This document shows positions 1-11,700 of a stretch of DNA of 64,000 bases, one piece after another; positions within the stretch are counted from its first letter, which is position 1, and every line of letters begins with the position of its first letter. This DNA is from Campylorhamphus procurvoides. Lineage: Eukaryota; Chordata; Aves; Passeriformes; Dendrocolaptidae. The position numbers and the translations under genes were made by a program. The stretch covers positions 707,727-771,726 of the forward strand of contig WBMV01005958.1 of assembly GCA_013396655.1 (NCBI GenBank). The letters are read 5' to 3'. The notes under the pieces are model-generated. The model saw only the letters and a list, made by a program, of their open reading frames with translations, was not told the origin of the DNA and did no database searches.

Positions 1-3000
1 TTCCCCAATATCCCACCTAAACCTCCCCTGGCACATCTTGAGGCCGTTTCCTCTTGTCCTAGCACTTGTTACCTGGGAGAAGAGCTGGATCCTCACCTGG
101 CTACAACCTCCTTGCAGGGAGCCTAGAGAGCAATAAAGTTACAATAGAGAGCAATTTTGTGTTACTAAAGGACTAGTGCTGGTCTGGGAAGGCAAGGGAA
201 CAGTATTCCCTGGCCAGCACATTCCCACCTGATGTGCCATGGGGGTCCTTCCTTCTTCAGCAAAGCCAATCCTTGGCCACAGGACAGTTTGGGACCATCC
301 TGGGTGTCCTACCTTCGCACAACTGCAAATGGTGATGCTCCTGCCTTGAAACCCAGCCTTTCTGGAGGTGGCTTCTCAGGGTGGTGTTGGTTTTTCTAAA
401 CAGCTTTCAGGTGAAGCCCGAGGTTAGGAGCAATCAGTCAGTTATTTTTTCCTAGGAGCATAGCTTTGTCTTGGCTAAAAGATGCTAATCAGTTTTGGTG
501 GTGTATTTCTAACAGCATGCTAACCTCAAAACTTGTTACCCACAGGGATTTTAACTCTGAGAAAAAGATGAAGCTTCTGTGGGGATCCAAGGAAGAGTTT
601 GTTTGTATTTTTAATTTCCCCATATTGCCAGCTGCCATTGTTTCAGGCTGTATTGCTGGGAGCTAGTCAGGCAGCCAGAGGATTGAATTTTTAGTAGTGG
701 CTGGTAGGCAGTTGCTAATATTCCATCCTTCCATGGTTGCCAGCTGTGACAGGAGCATGAGCAGGACCTCAGTGTCCAGCCTACCTTCATGCTACCACTA
801 CATCCATCTGAGTGCAAAGCCAGAGTAAGTCCATGGCCTGTAAAAGTTCTGCTAAGAATGCACATCATCTTGCTTGAGTGAGGAATCAGTTGTAATTCCA
901 CACCCCAGCACCTTGGGTAAATTCAATTTGTTTCTCATGAAATTTGTAGGAAATCAGTGACTTCCAACAATGCCATCTGGTACCTTTTCATCCTCAAAAG
1001 GTGTCTGCGCTGTTTTGGTCTGTTTCAGAGGGTTGAGCACTCAAAAATTGATATTGCCCATTTTCAAGCATTGAAAAATTAAAGAGTTAAAGCTAAACCC
1101 TTGGGGGAAACATCATCTCTTTCAGGTAAGAGCCCTGCCTGTTGCCCTGCTGAACTAATGGTTTAGGCTTATAAAAGTCATGTAATAATTTCTTATTCTT
1201 CTTCAAGCTTGTGGGATCAGGGTGTTTAGAGAAACTGTGCAGTGCTTTAAGCCATTTTCCTGCTTTGTATTTAGTCCTTCTGAAATCAGCCAGTGAGCAG
1301 GTGTTGTTCTGGGTCTGAACACTAATGGGCTCTTCTCCCCCAAAGCTGGAAGATTTTAGCCAGTCCTGCTTTCTATATACATAATACAGCACTGCCCATT
1401 TTATACCCTCAGATCAGTGTCCTTTGTGAAGGACATTCAGAACACAGATCTTCCCATACTTTGGGAATTAAGCACTTTTCCAGCCCTGCAGAAATCCCAG
1501 TGCTGTTTGAATGCAGAACAGGTACATACAGCTGGTTCAGTGCTTCAGCAGCCTTGCAGTGACAGCCCTGTTATTTACTGTACATCATTAATACTCTGTA
1601 GGCTTTCTAACACACAGCTTGTTCCTGCTCTCCCTTCTGTGTGGCTTTGATGCATTAGACATAGAAATGGTGCTTTTCAGGGCTGTGTTCAGGGAGTGCT
1701 CTCAGTTTGGTTTGCCTTCTGCTGCTGCATCAGTGTGAGCTGAAAACTAATAAAAATGGAGGCACCAGCTTTGCTGCCAGCAGCATGCACTTACATGGAC
1801 GCTGTCGCCTGGAACCTTTCAGGGGAGAAAAGAGTATTGGAAATATCTTCTGTGGTGTTTTCAGCCAGCAGAGGGGCAGGGCAGCTTTTTCTTTTGCTAG
1901 CAATGTAAAAAAATCCCCATTGTAATATCCAGTGCTTTATTAGCCTTCTTGATAGCTTTCTGCTGTCCTGCTACAGTTGGTATAATCAAGCACATCTTTA
2001 CTGCAATACATCTTTCACGTGTATAGTCCACCCTCAAGAGAGGCACTTTGGCTGAATATGTTAGAAAACCTCTTAAATAAATTTAAACTGTTGCCCTTAT
2101 TGAGCCACGTGCAGATATTTTTCTCCGTCCCTATTTCCCCTTCCACCCCCGAGCATGTCCCCAAAAGCAGCTGAAAACACCCAAACCCACAATTACACAG
2201 TCACACAGCCAATTGGCACAAGTTACACCAACAAGGGCTAGGGAGAAAAAATAAAGTTCAAATGCCCCAAACAAGTCAAGCCACAGCTACACTGAATAAT
2301 TTCAAGGGAAGGTCTAAAACACACATACCAGCACAAATATTTTGATGATCTCAGTTAAGAGACTCCACCTCTTTGGGGCCAGAAACAAAGTTAGGTCACT
2401 GCAAAAACATTTTGAACTGAAGAACCCCAGCAGGAGAATGAGCCCTTACTTGGGGGTTTAACTATTAAAGCCCTATAAAACAAAAACATTTATAAACAAA
2501 ACTGGGATAAAATCAATATGTTTAGTAGGGCTTTTTTCATATTCTCTTTTAAAGCTTAATGTTATGCTCAGGGTGCTTTTTAAGCCTGATGCTGAGACTG
2601 AAGCACAGGTGATGCACAGCTGAGGACAGCTCTTTTGTCTCTTTGTGGAATCCTGGCAGTCACTGGAAAACTGAAAGCAAGCTTGGAGTTGGGGACAAAG
2701 TGCTGGTGGAGCACAATAGCACTGCCTGCACATCGTCCTGATCCAAGTGCCCATGCCATGGATGAGGGATGCACAAGAATTTGAGGAGGGGGAGAGCTAT
2801 AATTACATTTCTGCGGCAGTAATTACATGTATTTCACACAGCTTGGCTGATGTCATGTGGTACAATAGGTGCTGGGAAAAATACTCATTTATTAAGTAAT
2901 TTATTGCACAATAATTAACAGCTAATCACTTGCGAGTTAAGATGCTCTGGGAACAGACCCAATTCACAGCCTGTGCTGCCTCCTTCCAGAAAATCTCAGT

Positions 3001-4999
3001 GTTTAGACAGCGCTCCTCACCCCCCCAAAGCTGGCTCCTCTGCTCCATCCCCGCAGAGCCTGTGCTGCACACACACACAGCTGCAGGGAATAACTGTGGA
3101 CGTGGCACCAGCTCAAACAGGGAAATCAGACTCTCCTGTGATACCCACACGGCAGGCAGGGAGCCCCAGCTGCATCCTCTGGAGATGGAGAAAACAGAAC
3201 AGGCTTTTAGCCCAGGCTGGGAGGAAAAACGCCATCTTCAGGCTTCGTGTCTCTGCTCTGCCTCGTGAATTTGAAGCTGTCACAGATATATCCACACTTA
3301 TTACATCCACCACACCCCCCATCTTGGCATGACAGTGCCTAACTGGAAACTGCTTCAGCCTCCCCGTGCTGTCACTGTCTGTCCTCAAAACTACATCACA
3401 GGATGGCTTAATTCGAAGCTTTCAGCCCTAAAGCTGCTCAGATGCCAAGCCATAGGCCTTCAAAGCCTGGCCTCCCCGTGCTTGCCCCTTCCCTGCAGTG
3501 CCCATTTGCTCGCCTTGCTGCATGCCAGCTTGTGTGGCCACACCTGCACCCTGTCCAGCAGCCCAGCTCTGACTGGATTTGAGGGATTTGGGATCACACA
3601 AAGGCTCTGTACATCCCACCAAGTGGCAGCTTTAGGGCTTTCAAACCAAAGAGCTACCCCAGGGCAGGTTCCATGGGAAATCACCACTCGAAGCAGCCTG
3701 AGCTTTCTAGGAGATGGGGCTTGCCAAGTCATTCCTAGGTAATTTCTTAGCCATATTTACTGCATTTTTCTGTGTCACAGTCACTTACTTGGGTGAGTAT
3801 CACCCAGGCAGTCAAAAAATACCACTAAAAGTTTCTGCACTTGAGCTGATATGGCAAAAAGTACTTTCTCCAGGAGGGTTTGTCCTCCAATTGTGGTTGT
3901 ATTGCAGCCTCACCAGCCTAGTGCCATTCAAACCACAGCATAAAGCCACATTTCCTTGTTTTCCCTTTTCCCTGATGGCAGCAATGCTCTAGAAGCACAT
4001 ACCAGCACTTAATGAGGGCTGTCTTCCTAAATCCTCTAGGTCACAGGAGGACATCTGAGCTTCTGGAGGTCTCCCTCAGCATTACAACAACCTCAGTGAT
4101 GCCCCAGCCTCTATTAACTGGTGGGTAGCAAAGACACAGGAGTGGTGTCCCAGCAGGCCATGAGCACCCACATCCATTTCCCAGCTCTTTCCTTGTTGTG
4201 GGAAAGAAAATTAAATTAATTTCCAGCATCTCCCTTCACAGCAATTCTCCCCACACGTTATTTGTTGCTATCACTACTCAGGCTAAGGTACAAGCAGTGA
4301 CCACCACATGTTGAACGAGCTATCTCCCATTTTTCATGGCTTTTGTGATAAGGTAAGTGCAAACGGATAGAATGGGGGGTCTCCCACAAGGAACTGCCTC
4401 CACATCTTCTGCCCTAGCTTGATGATTCGTGTCCAAGTGCTCTGGACAGTGCTCTGCAACTAGATGAGGCTTGCCCTGCCAGCTTCAAAACCTGGGAAAA
4501 CACCCAATCAGATGAACTTGAAGCATTTGGGAAGAAGGTGTTCAAACAGGCTTAGTAAATGTCCTTAAAAAAAAAATCACCTGATGTTCAAGTACTGTCC
4601 CTCCTCTGCAGCTCCCAGGACATGTTGCAGTCTCCAAGCAAACAATGGACCCTCTGAAGCCTCTGCACACACCACAGTCATGCAGTGATAATGCATGAGA
4701 GAACATTCCTACTGCAAAAGAAAAATCATTTGTGATGGCCCATAAATCAACAGAGTGTGTCATTTCATATGGCCAAGGGCTGTGAGCAAGCAGAGTGCTG
4801 CACAGCGAGGTGACAAATTCATTTTGGATGTCAGAAGCAGCAGAGCTTTCCAGTCAATCTCTGAGTGCAGTGACCAAAATCAGATCTACAGATCCAGCAG
4901 ATTTGACTTGTTTTATTGTCTATTAATTCATTCCTCTGTAGATGAGAGAGAAGATGCCAATACCCCACCCTGCAGCAGAGGGAAGGAAGTTAAAGGTAG
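1..4999. other. Intergenic, nothing recognised
   Basis: Only short open frames on both strands, none with a recognisable domain or a chain of splice signals that joins in phase. Composition is ordinary avian intergenic DNA with short CA and A tracts. Confidence 0.5.
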
Positions 5000-5883
5000 A
5001 TGCCTCCTCAGCAAGTTCACTGAGGACACAAAGTTGGCAGGAGTGACTGATACCCCAGAGTGGTCTGGGGCAGTGCCCAGAAGTACTGGGTGTTCAGTAT
5101 GGGAGTATCCCAGAGTGCTGTGGCTTCAGAAGGACCTTGATAGGTTGGAGAAATGGGCAGAGAAGAACTTTCTGAAATTCAACAAGGGCAAATGGAGGGT
5201 CCTGCACCTGGGGAAGAACAATCCCATGTGGCAGCAGAGGCTGGGGGCTGACCTGCTGGAAAGCAGCTCTGTGGAAAATGACTTCAGAGTCCCCGTGGAC
5301 AACAAGCTGCCCATGACCCAGCAGTGCCCCTGTGGCCAAGAAAGCCAAAGGGATCGTGGCATGTATTTAGGAAGAGCACTGCCAGCAGGTCAATGGAGGT
5401 GATCCTGCCCCTCTGCTCAGCCCTGGAATGGGTCCAGTGGAGGGCAACAAAGAGGATTAAAGGACTAGAACACCTCTTTTACAAGGTCACACTGAGGGAG
5501 CTGTGCCTGTCCAGCCTCGAGAAGAGACAACTGAGAGGTGACCCTATCAATGTCTGTTGGTATCTGAGGGGAGGGTGGCCAAGAGGATGGATCAGGCTCC
5601 GCTCGGTGGTGCTGAGCAAGGGGACAAGAGACAATGGGCAGAAACTGATGCACAACGAGTTCCACCTGAACACAAGGAAGGACTTTTTTGCTATGCAGTG
5701 ACCATATGCTAGAACAGATCTTTCAGAGAGGTGGTGGAGTCTCCCTCACTGGAGATATTCCAGAACTATCTGGACAAAATCTTGTGCAATGTGCTCTGGG
5801 ATGACCCTGCTTGAGCAGGGAGGTTGGACCAGGTCACCCACTGTGGTCCCTTCCAACCTGACCCAGTCTGTGATTCTGTGAAG
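5000..5883 (+). mobile_element. CR1 LINE, 5'-truncated 3' part of ORF2 plus 3' tail
   Basis: The translated plus strand shows the C-terminal half of avian CR1 ORF2. From about 5010 there is a decayed reverse-transcriptase stretch (FTEDTKL where CR1 usually has an FADDTKL-type motif). It continues with LQKDLDRLEKWAEKNFLKFN near 5130 and VLHLGKNNPM near 5200. After a frameshift around 5330-5400 come WRATKRIKGLEHL and LSSLEKRQLRGDPINV. The end near 5820-5883 is the typical CR1 3' tail (GGTTGGACCAGGT, CCCTTCCAACCTGA, TGATTCTGTGA). Frameshifts and 5' truncation make it an inactive fossil. Confidence 0.9.
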
Positions 5884-8118
5884 TCAGCCCCTCTCAATTC
5901 AATTGGGAGAGCAGGAAAGGAGTGGTGGACTCTTCCTAAAGCCAGCCTGCTGTTCATAATGCAAACAGGGCTGCATGCAGCTCCTTTGGACATAATGGAA
6001 AATAAAAGGCAACATCATTTGGGGCTGAAATGGTGGATATTTGTAACAGGGAAAACCATAACACCTATTTCTTACAATGGGCTTGATATCCAGATCTGTC
6101 CTGCTGTGTTTCACACACAGATCTCACAAGCACCTTGGATGCTTCCAGTGAAAGCCTGACATCTCTTCAAGGCACAGCCATAAGGTGCAGGCACCCTCTC
6201 CACCTCCTGCTTTCACACAGAGCCCAGGTGGACCCACTGCCATCGTGGGTTTGGCTGCAGAGAGCCCTGCCTGGGCATATCCCTGCTCTGGGCTTTCCTC
6301 CATCCCCTGTGCCAGCACAGGAGCACCAACAGGACATTTTGTCTGGATGAAGAGCTGCAGGGAAAGACGATCCAGTGGGAGTTTTGTGCCTGGGTTATAG
6401 AGCAGACTACAGCTGTATTAAAGAAGCTGGCTTCCCACGCAGCAGCACAGTGTGAAGCTCACCTTGCTCCTAGAAACGCTAGAAAGAAAGCAGAAGCATC
6501 AATCTGCTCATTAATTGCTTAGATTTGGGATCCAAACCTTGCCTTACTGGGAGAGAGTAGAGTTTGCAACCCGAAGAACCCCAGAGCCCCTTCGTGGAGC
6601 CAAGAAGGGGAAAGGGCCAAATCCAAGGCCAAGGCAATGACAGTATTATTGCAGCCCCTGCTGCTTTTCTTTGATCTCAGTGAGGGAGAAAAACCACACT
6701 CTGAGCAAACCCATTAACGGTTTCCTTCTCTTTACAATGGAAAATTACGCCCACTTATCTTCCTCCTAGGGAGATGTTTGCATTTAATTCTCTGCTATTT
6801 GCAAAATACTTTGAAAACCATGCATAGAAAATGGTTGATAAGCACTGATTGCTCCACGTCTGTCAAAGGAAGCAGTGATGAGGATGTCTTTGGGAGACCC
6901 ATTTTTCTCTATCCTTCCCAGCACCCAAACCTGGATGGCACTAAACAGTGCTGGAGTGAGTTGGGGAAGTGTGTGCAGGCAGGTGTTGGTTCTGCTTCAC
7001 ACATCTCTGCAGGCAGGGGCGCCCCACCAGCATCAGCTAATTCGGATGAGCCTGTTATTGGAGAGCAACAGAATCACCCTTTGGCAGAGGGGCAGCACAG
7101 CTGCCAGCCAAGCACAGGGGGTGCTTGTTTGTCATCTTGGTGCAAATAACATGTCTTGCCATTTATAATGCCCCAAGCTGTGCCCCAGCCCTCTCCTTTG
7201 GCAAATCCCCCTCCACGCTGATATGCTGCTTCTTCCCCATTTCAACAGCTGAGATAAAAAAGGCAGTTCCTTGGGTTTTTGTCTGTTTGTTTTGTTGGTT
7301 TGTTTTTTTGTTTTAGTTTTTTTTTGGGGGGGATGGGGGGGAGGGGGGGAGGACTGAATGGAAAAGAGCTATTCTAGAGAAAGACCCCAGCGCACCTTTT
7401 GACTTCTTCACAGCATCCTCACCACCTCCCTTCAGAGAAACAAAGCAAGGTCTTTCCCAAACCCTGAGCTGAATAGATATATATGTATATGCATGTGCAA
7501 ACTGCTTCCATCAGCCCACACCTCCACAGCACTTCTTATCCCAAGCTGCTCAACAAGCGCAAGGAGACCATCCACAAGCTGCACTAACTGGTCCTATTTC
7601 CTTCAGGGACCCCCAGTTTCAGCCGTGTCCCACACCTGGCAGCGTCTCCCAGGCCAGCTGCATCCAGCGCCCTTCCTGGGTTTTTGGTGGCAGACAGCTC
7701 CCTCCAGTGGGGCGTTTGCCACCACACCATTCACACTTCTTCCCGGAGGAAAGGGGTAATTCCCATTTAAAAATCCCCTAAAACCATACAAATAGAGGAG
7801 TACCAACCTTCAGCTGCAGGACAAGCAGCTTTGCTTTGCAGACAGCCAGGACGATTAGGGTGGTGGTGATGCTTTTTGCAGCCAACATCTCAGCAAACAG
7901 CATCCATGCAAGCACCAAAAATGCTGCCCCTGTCGTTCAGTGAGTGGGGTGTCACCCACCATAACCTGATCCGGATTCTCACCAAAACTTTAAGTCAGGT
8001 TCTGGGGGTAAAACGGAGAAATACCCCACAGATCCTCAGGTGATGCCAGGGCTTCCCATAGAGCTCTGCCTTAGGGGCAGGAGAAAGCAGGCAGCACTGA
8101 GCAGGATGCAGAATAACT
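5884..8118. other. Intergenic, nothing recognised except a G-rich tract
   Basis: No coding exon recognised. It holds the T/G homopolymer stretch described separately at 7312-7354. Confidence 0.45.
7312..7354 (+). repeat. T-run followed by three G7 runs
   Basis: A T-rich stretch leads into uninterrupted G runs at 7326-7332, 7335-7341 and 7343-7349. Runs of this length with 1-2 nt spacers can in principle form a G-quadruplex on the plus strand. Confidence 0.8.
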
Positions 8119-8124
8119 TTTAAT
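8119..8124 (-). terminator. Candidate poly(A) signal (ATTAAA) of the CUB/SEA/EGF gene
   Basis: TTTAAT on the plus strand reads ATTAAA on the minus strand, about 340 nt beyond the stop codon at 8463. No canonical AATAAA was noticed nearer on that strand. This is inferred from position and hexamer only. Confidence 0.35.
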
Positions 8125-8462
8125 TTCATGAATTAAGCACCAAAAACATCTTATTCCCATTTTTCCTTAAAAAGGAAGTGTTTAATTTCCATGTGCTGAC
8201 AGCTCTGTGCAGCTCTTGGGCAGGGTAAATCAGCAGACATACAGTGGTGTGGAGCAAGCACTTTGTTTCCCAAGCTGCATTAGTATTAAAAAAAAAAAAA
8301 AGGAAAAAATGCCAAGAGCTGGAACACTGCTGTGGGATATTCACGGTGGGATAACACAGCGGAAGGGTTTGCACAGCCACTGGCTTGTGTCAGCTGGGAA
8401 AGGCAGGAGTGGCTGCACAGTGAGCGAGGCCATAGGGGGTTTGGGGGACATCTGAGACCCCC

Positions 8463-8782
8463 TCAGAGAGGGGCAGACTGCTCCAGGAAGACCTGGCATG
8501 CCTGGCCACGGTGGGCACGGACACTCCACAGCCACTCGGGGGGCCTGGCCCGCAGCTTCAGCTGGAAGGGGTCCAGTTGCAGGCACTCCCCCAGGTCGTG
8601 CAGCTCCATCTCTGGCTCCTCCACGGCCCTCTCCGATGGCTCCTCAGGGCCTGGGCTGCTCCTGGGGTGCCGTCCCCACGTGGCTGTCACACAGAGGATA
8701 CCAGCAGCCACCAGCATCACCAGGCTGGCCACGATGGCTGCCCCTGCCAGGATGTCACTGTGGCGGAGGAAGAAGCTGATCC
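8463..8782 (-). CDS. Exon 9 of the CUB/SEA/EGF gene: transmembrane span, cytoplasmic tail and stop
   Basis: Terminal coding exon entered in phase 1 after acceptor CTCTCTTGCAG. It encodes ISFFLRHSDILAG, then a hydrophobic span (AAIVASLVMLVAAGILCVTA). The ~70-residue tail includes an acidic patch (EEPSERAVEEPEMELHDLGE) and ends ...LEQSAPL at TGA 8463-8465. The tail has a Cys just inside the membrane, which could be palmitoylated. Confidence 0.82.
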
Positions 8783-11700
8783 CTGCAAGAGAGAGGCCGT
8801 GGCCTCATCGTGGTGGTCACTGCCCCAGTGGCCCCACTGTGCTCACAAAGTCCCCCACATTGTGACCACACTGCTCAGGAGTGACACCTGGATCTCTGGG
8901 TACTCCTCCACAGAAATCCTCACACCTGCCTCTAGGGCAGAGCATCCCAAAGAGATATTTAGACCAACAGGCAGCCTGCAGGAGCAGCACAGGGATGGTG
9001 CTACCCCAGGAGAACCCAGATAGAACAAAGCCATTGCCAAACCCACAGAGACTAAAAGACCTGTTTCCATTCCAGACCTAAAGGGACCCTTTGCATGATG
9101 ACATGGATAAAGATGAATTTATAAAATTATCTATATATGAATATAACAATAACCAGCTGATCTAGATAGGCTTAGACTGCACAAGTGTTTAATTAACTTG
9201 GAGTCAGTAGGATGGGTGAGAAATTATATATATTATATATTTTGACTCACGTTAAGGTTTAAGCCACCGCAAGGATGTGAAATAGTTTTGGTAAAGCAGC
9301 AGCAGTATTTTGAGTACATACTGCAGAATATTGCTGTTTTTCAGGTTGTGAGGCCCATTACTCTGCAAGATTGGATTAGTCATCTCTGATTCTAGTCAAG
9401 CACCAGATGCCACCTGCTCAGCTTTATGTCAAATACATGAGGGGACCTCTGGGGTAAACACCCCAGAACATCAATGCCCTTCTCACCAAGATCTACAGTG
9501 TGACAGGAGACCACAGGGCACTCCTGGGAGTGGCCCAGTTTGCTGATCACATCAGTTACAGCAGAGGTAGCTCATAAATCACCCTTGACCACACTTCGCT
9601 TGTAACTTAAAGGCTCATGCCCCAGGTTGTAACTGTGATACAGAGAAAGTAGCAGACTGGGGAAAGCGAAGCAAAGACTCATGCAAAGATTATATTCCCA
9701 GCTAGGAACTGCCTTGCAAAGGTATTATCCACCATTGCCACACCAGGCAGGGACAGCCAAAGCCACCAGTCCAATAACATCACACACAGCACACATCAGC
9801 AGAGGGGCAGCTGGCAGGACCCCACTCGAGGAGAGAGCCCCTTACCCCAGTGTGCTCACTCCAGGTTGCAAGAGCAATGCTGCTCAAACTGCTCGCCCAC
9901 GCACACGAGAAAATCCCCCAGCTGCAAGAGAAAGCAGAACTGCTCTTTCATCCCCTACCTGATCGGGGAGTGCGGATGCAGAGGGTGCCGGATTTGGTGG
10001 GAGAATGGTCCTCATAGTCCTTTTTGCAGCGGCACAGGTAGGTGCCCACACCATTGAAGCACTCGGCCTCCTCCCCGCAGAGCCCGACCCCAGCACTGCA
10101 CTCGTTCACGTCTGTAATGGGGAATCGACACCCTAAGTCGAGCCTTGGCATAACGGGATTTATCCCACAGATAAAAAGTGAAACACCCACCTTCAACAAA
10201 CAGTGAAACGAGCTGCAGCTCCTCTGCTCCTGGTGAGGTGCCAAGCAGCTCCTCCAGCTGGGAGTGCAGGAGCAGAGACACGTTCCTCTCCTCTGGCTTC
10301 AGGTGCAGCCAGAAGGTGAGCAGCAGGTTGGCATCTCCTGTCCTGCAGGCAGGGGAGAGCCCAGGGTAAGGCAGGCCCAACTCTGACAGCCCATTTAGAC
10401 CTCCCACCTGTTCCTACTGGATTGTGGTGCTGCAGGATCTTGCAAAGGTTATTTGTGGCAAGAAGCAGCTTTTGCACTTGGACCAAGGGAAAAGGAAAGC
10501 CCAGCTGCTCATTTGGAGTAAAGTGAATTGTACTGGCAATGTGCAGTCCCAGGTCAGCCCCAGCCAGCTGTGGCAGCGACCTTGCTGACAGCTCCCAGCT
10601 TTCTCCAGCAGGCACTGTGGCAGGTGTAGCCTCATTTTCTTCCAGAGTTTAAATCCATCTTAGACCTATATAGGTCCCAGCTAGCACTAAACATCAATTT
10701 TCACCATGCTTCCTCTAGAAAACAGTTTTTCTCTTTCTCTGCTTTCAGGATGAATTACAAATCACAGGAGAGGAGCAAGCACAAGTCTCTGCCTGGGGAA
10801 GGAGAATGAGAACCCAGACACTGCTATCCAAGAAATAGGATAGGTTATAGCAGTCACCTGCCCAGCCAGCAGCACAGCAGGAACCCTACCTTTTGATATC
10901 CTTTAACTTTATTTCACTGACTCTGTTGGCAGAAAGTTTCAGGTTCTTCTGTATCTGCAAAGGAACAGAGTGACCAGTGCTGATTTGACATTTGACAGGA
11001 GTATGACAGCAGTTTCTTTTCTTCATTCTACCTCCCCATCCTGCTCTTCCCCTCCACAAACCACCTGGGATGCAGCAGACCCCATAGCCCACTGCTCTGA
11101 GCCTTTTCTTCGGGAGAATACTGGTTGTTCCCACCTGCTTAGCTTCAGTTCAACTTCCCCAAACACACAGGTTAATTTGGAAAAAGGAAGGGCAGTAGCA
11201 GCCCCAGGTAAGGGGGTACAAAGCCATTGCAGAGCAGCAGTTGAAGTACAGCAGCTTTCTAGGTGAAGCAGCAGGCTGAACCCTGTACCTGCTCCAGTCT
11301 GCATCCCAGAAAAAAGTTTAGGTGCAGCCCTGAAAGCAGATGCTCACACATTTGCCCCACTTTTAGGCTTTGGCTACAAGCTGCCCTATTTCCAGAGGCA
11401 AGTTACAGCCCTCAGCTGGTTGTGTTCCTGTCTCTAAAGTGCTTTTCTCCTGCTTTGTGATGGTATTGTGCTGTGAAGGGTTAAATATCAGCTATTGCAC
11501 CCAGGCACCCCTGCCAGGCATCAGAATTGGCCTCAGATGATGAGCAGCACAAACAGCTCGGATACTGGTTCATCATGTGGCTCTAGCAGAAAATCTCTGG
11601 AACAAATGGCACAGCATGGTCTCTCCTAGTTGAAGATTTGGGATGTCACACCTGGTTTTCTCCACCTCCCCATACCCAGACTTACATGGTTCTTTATGGA

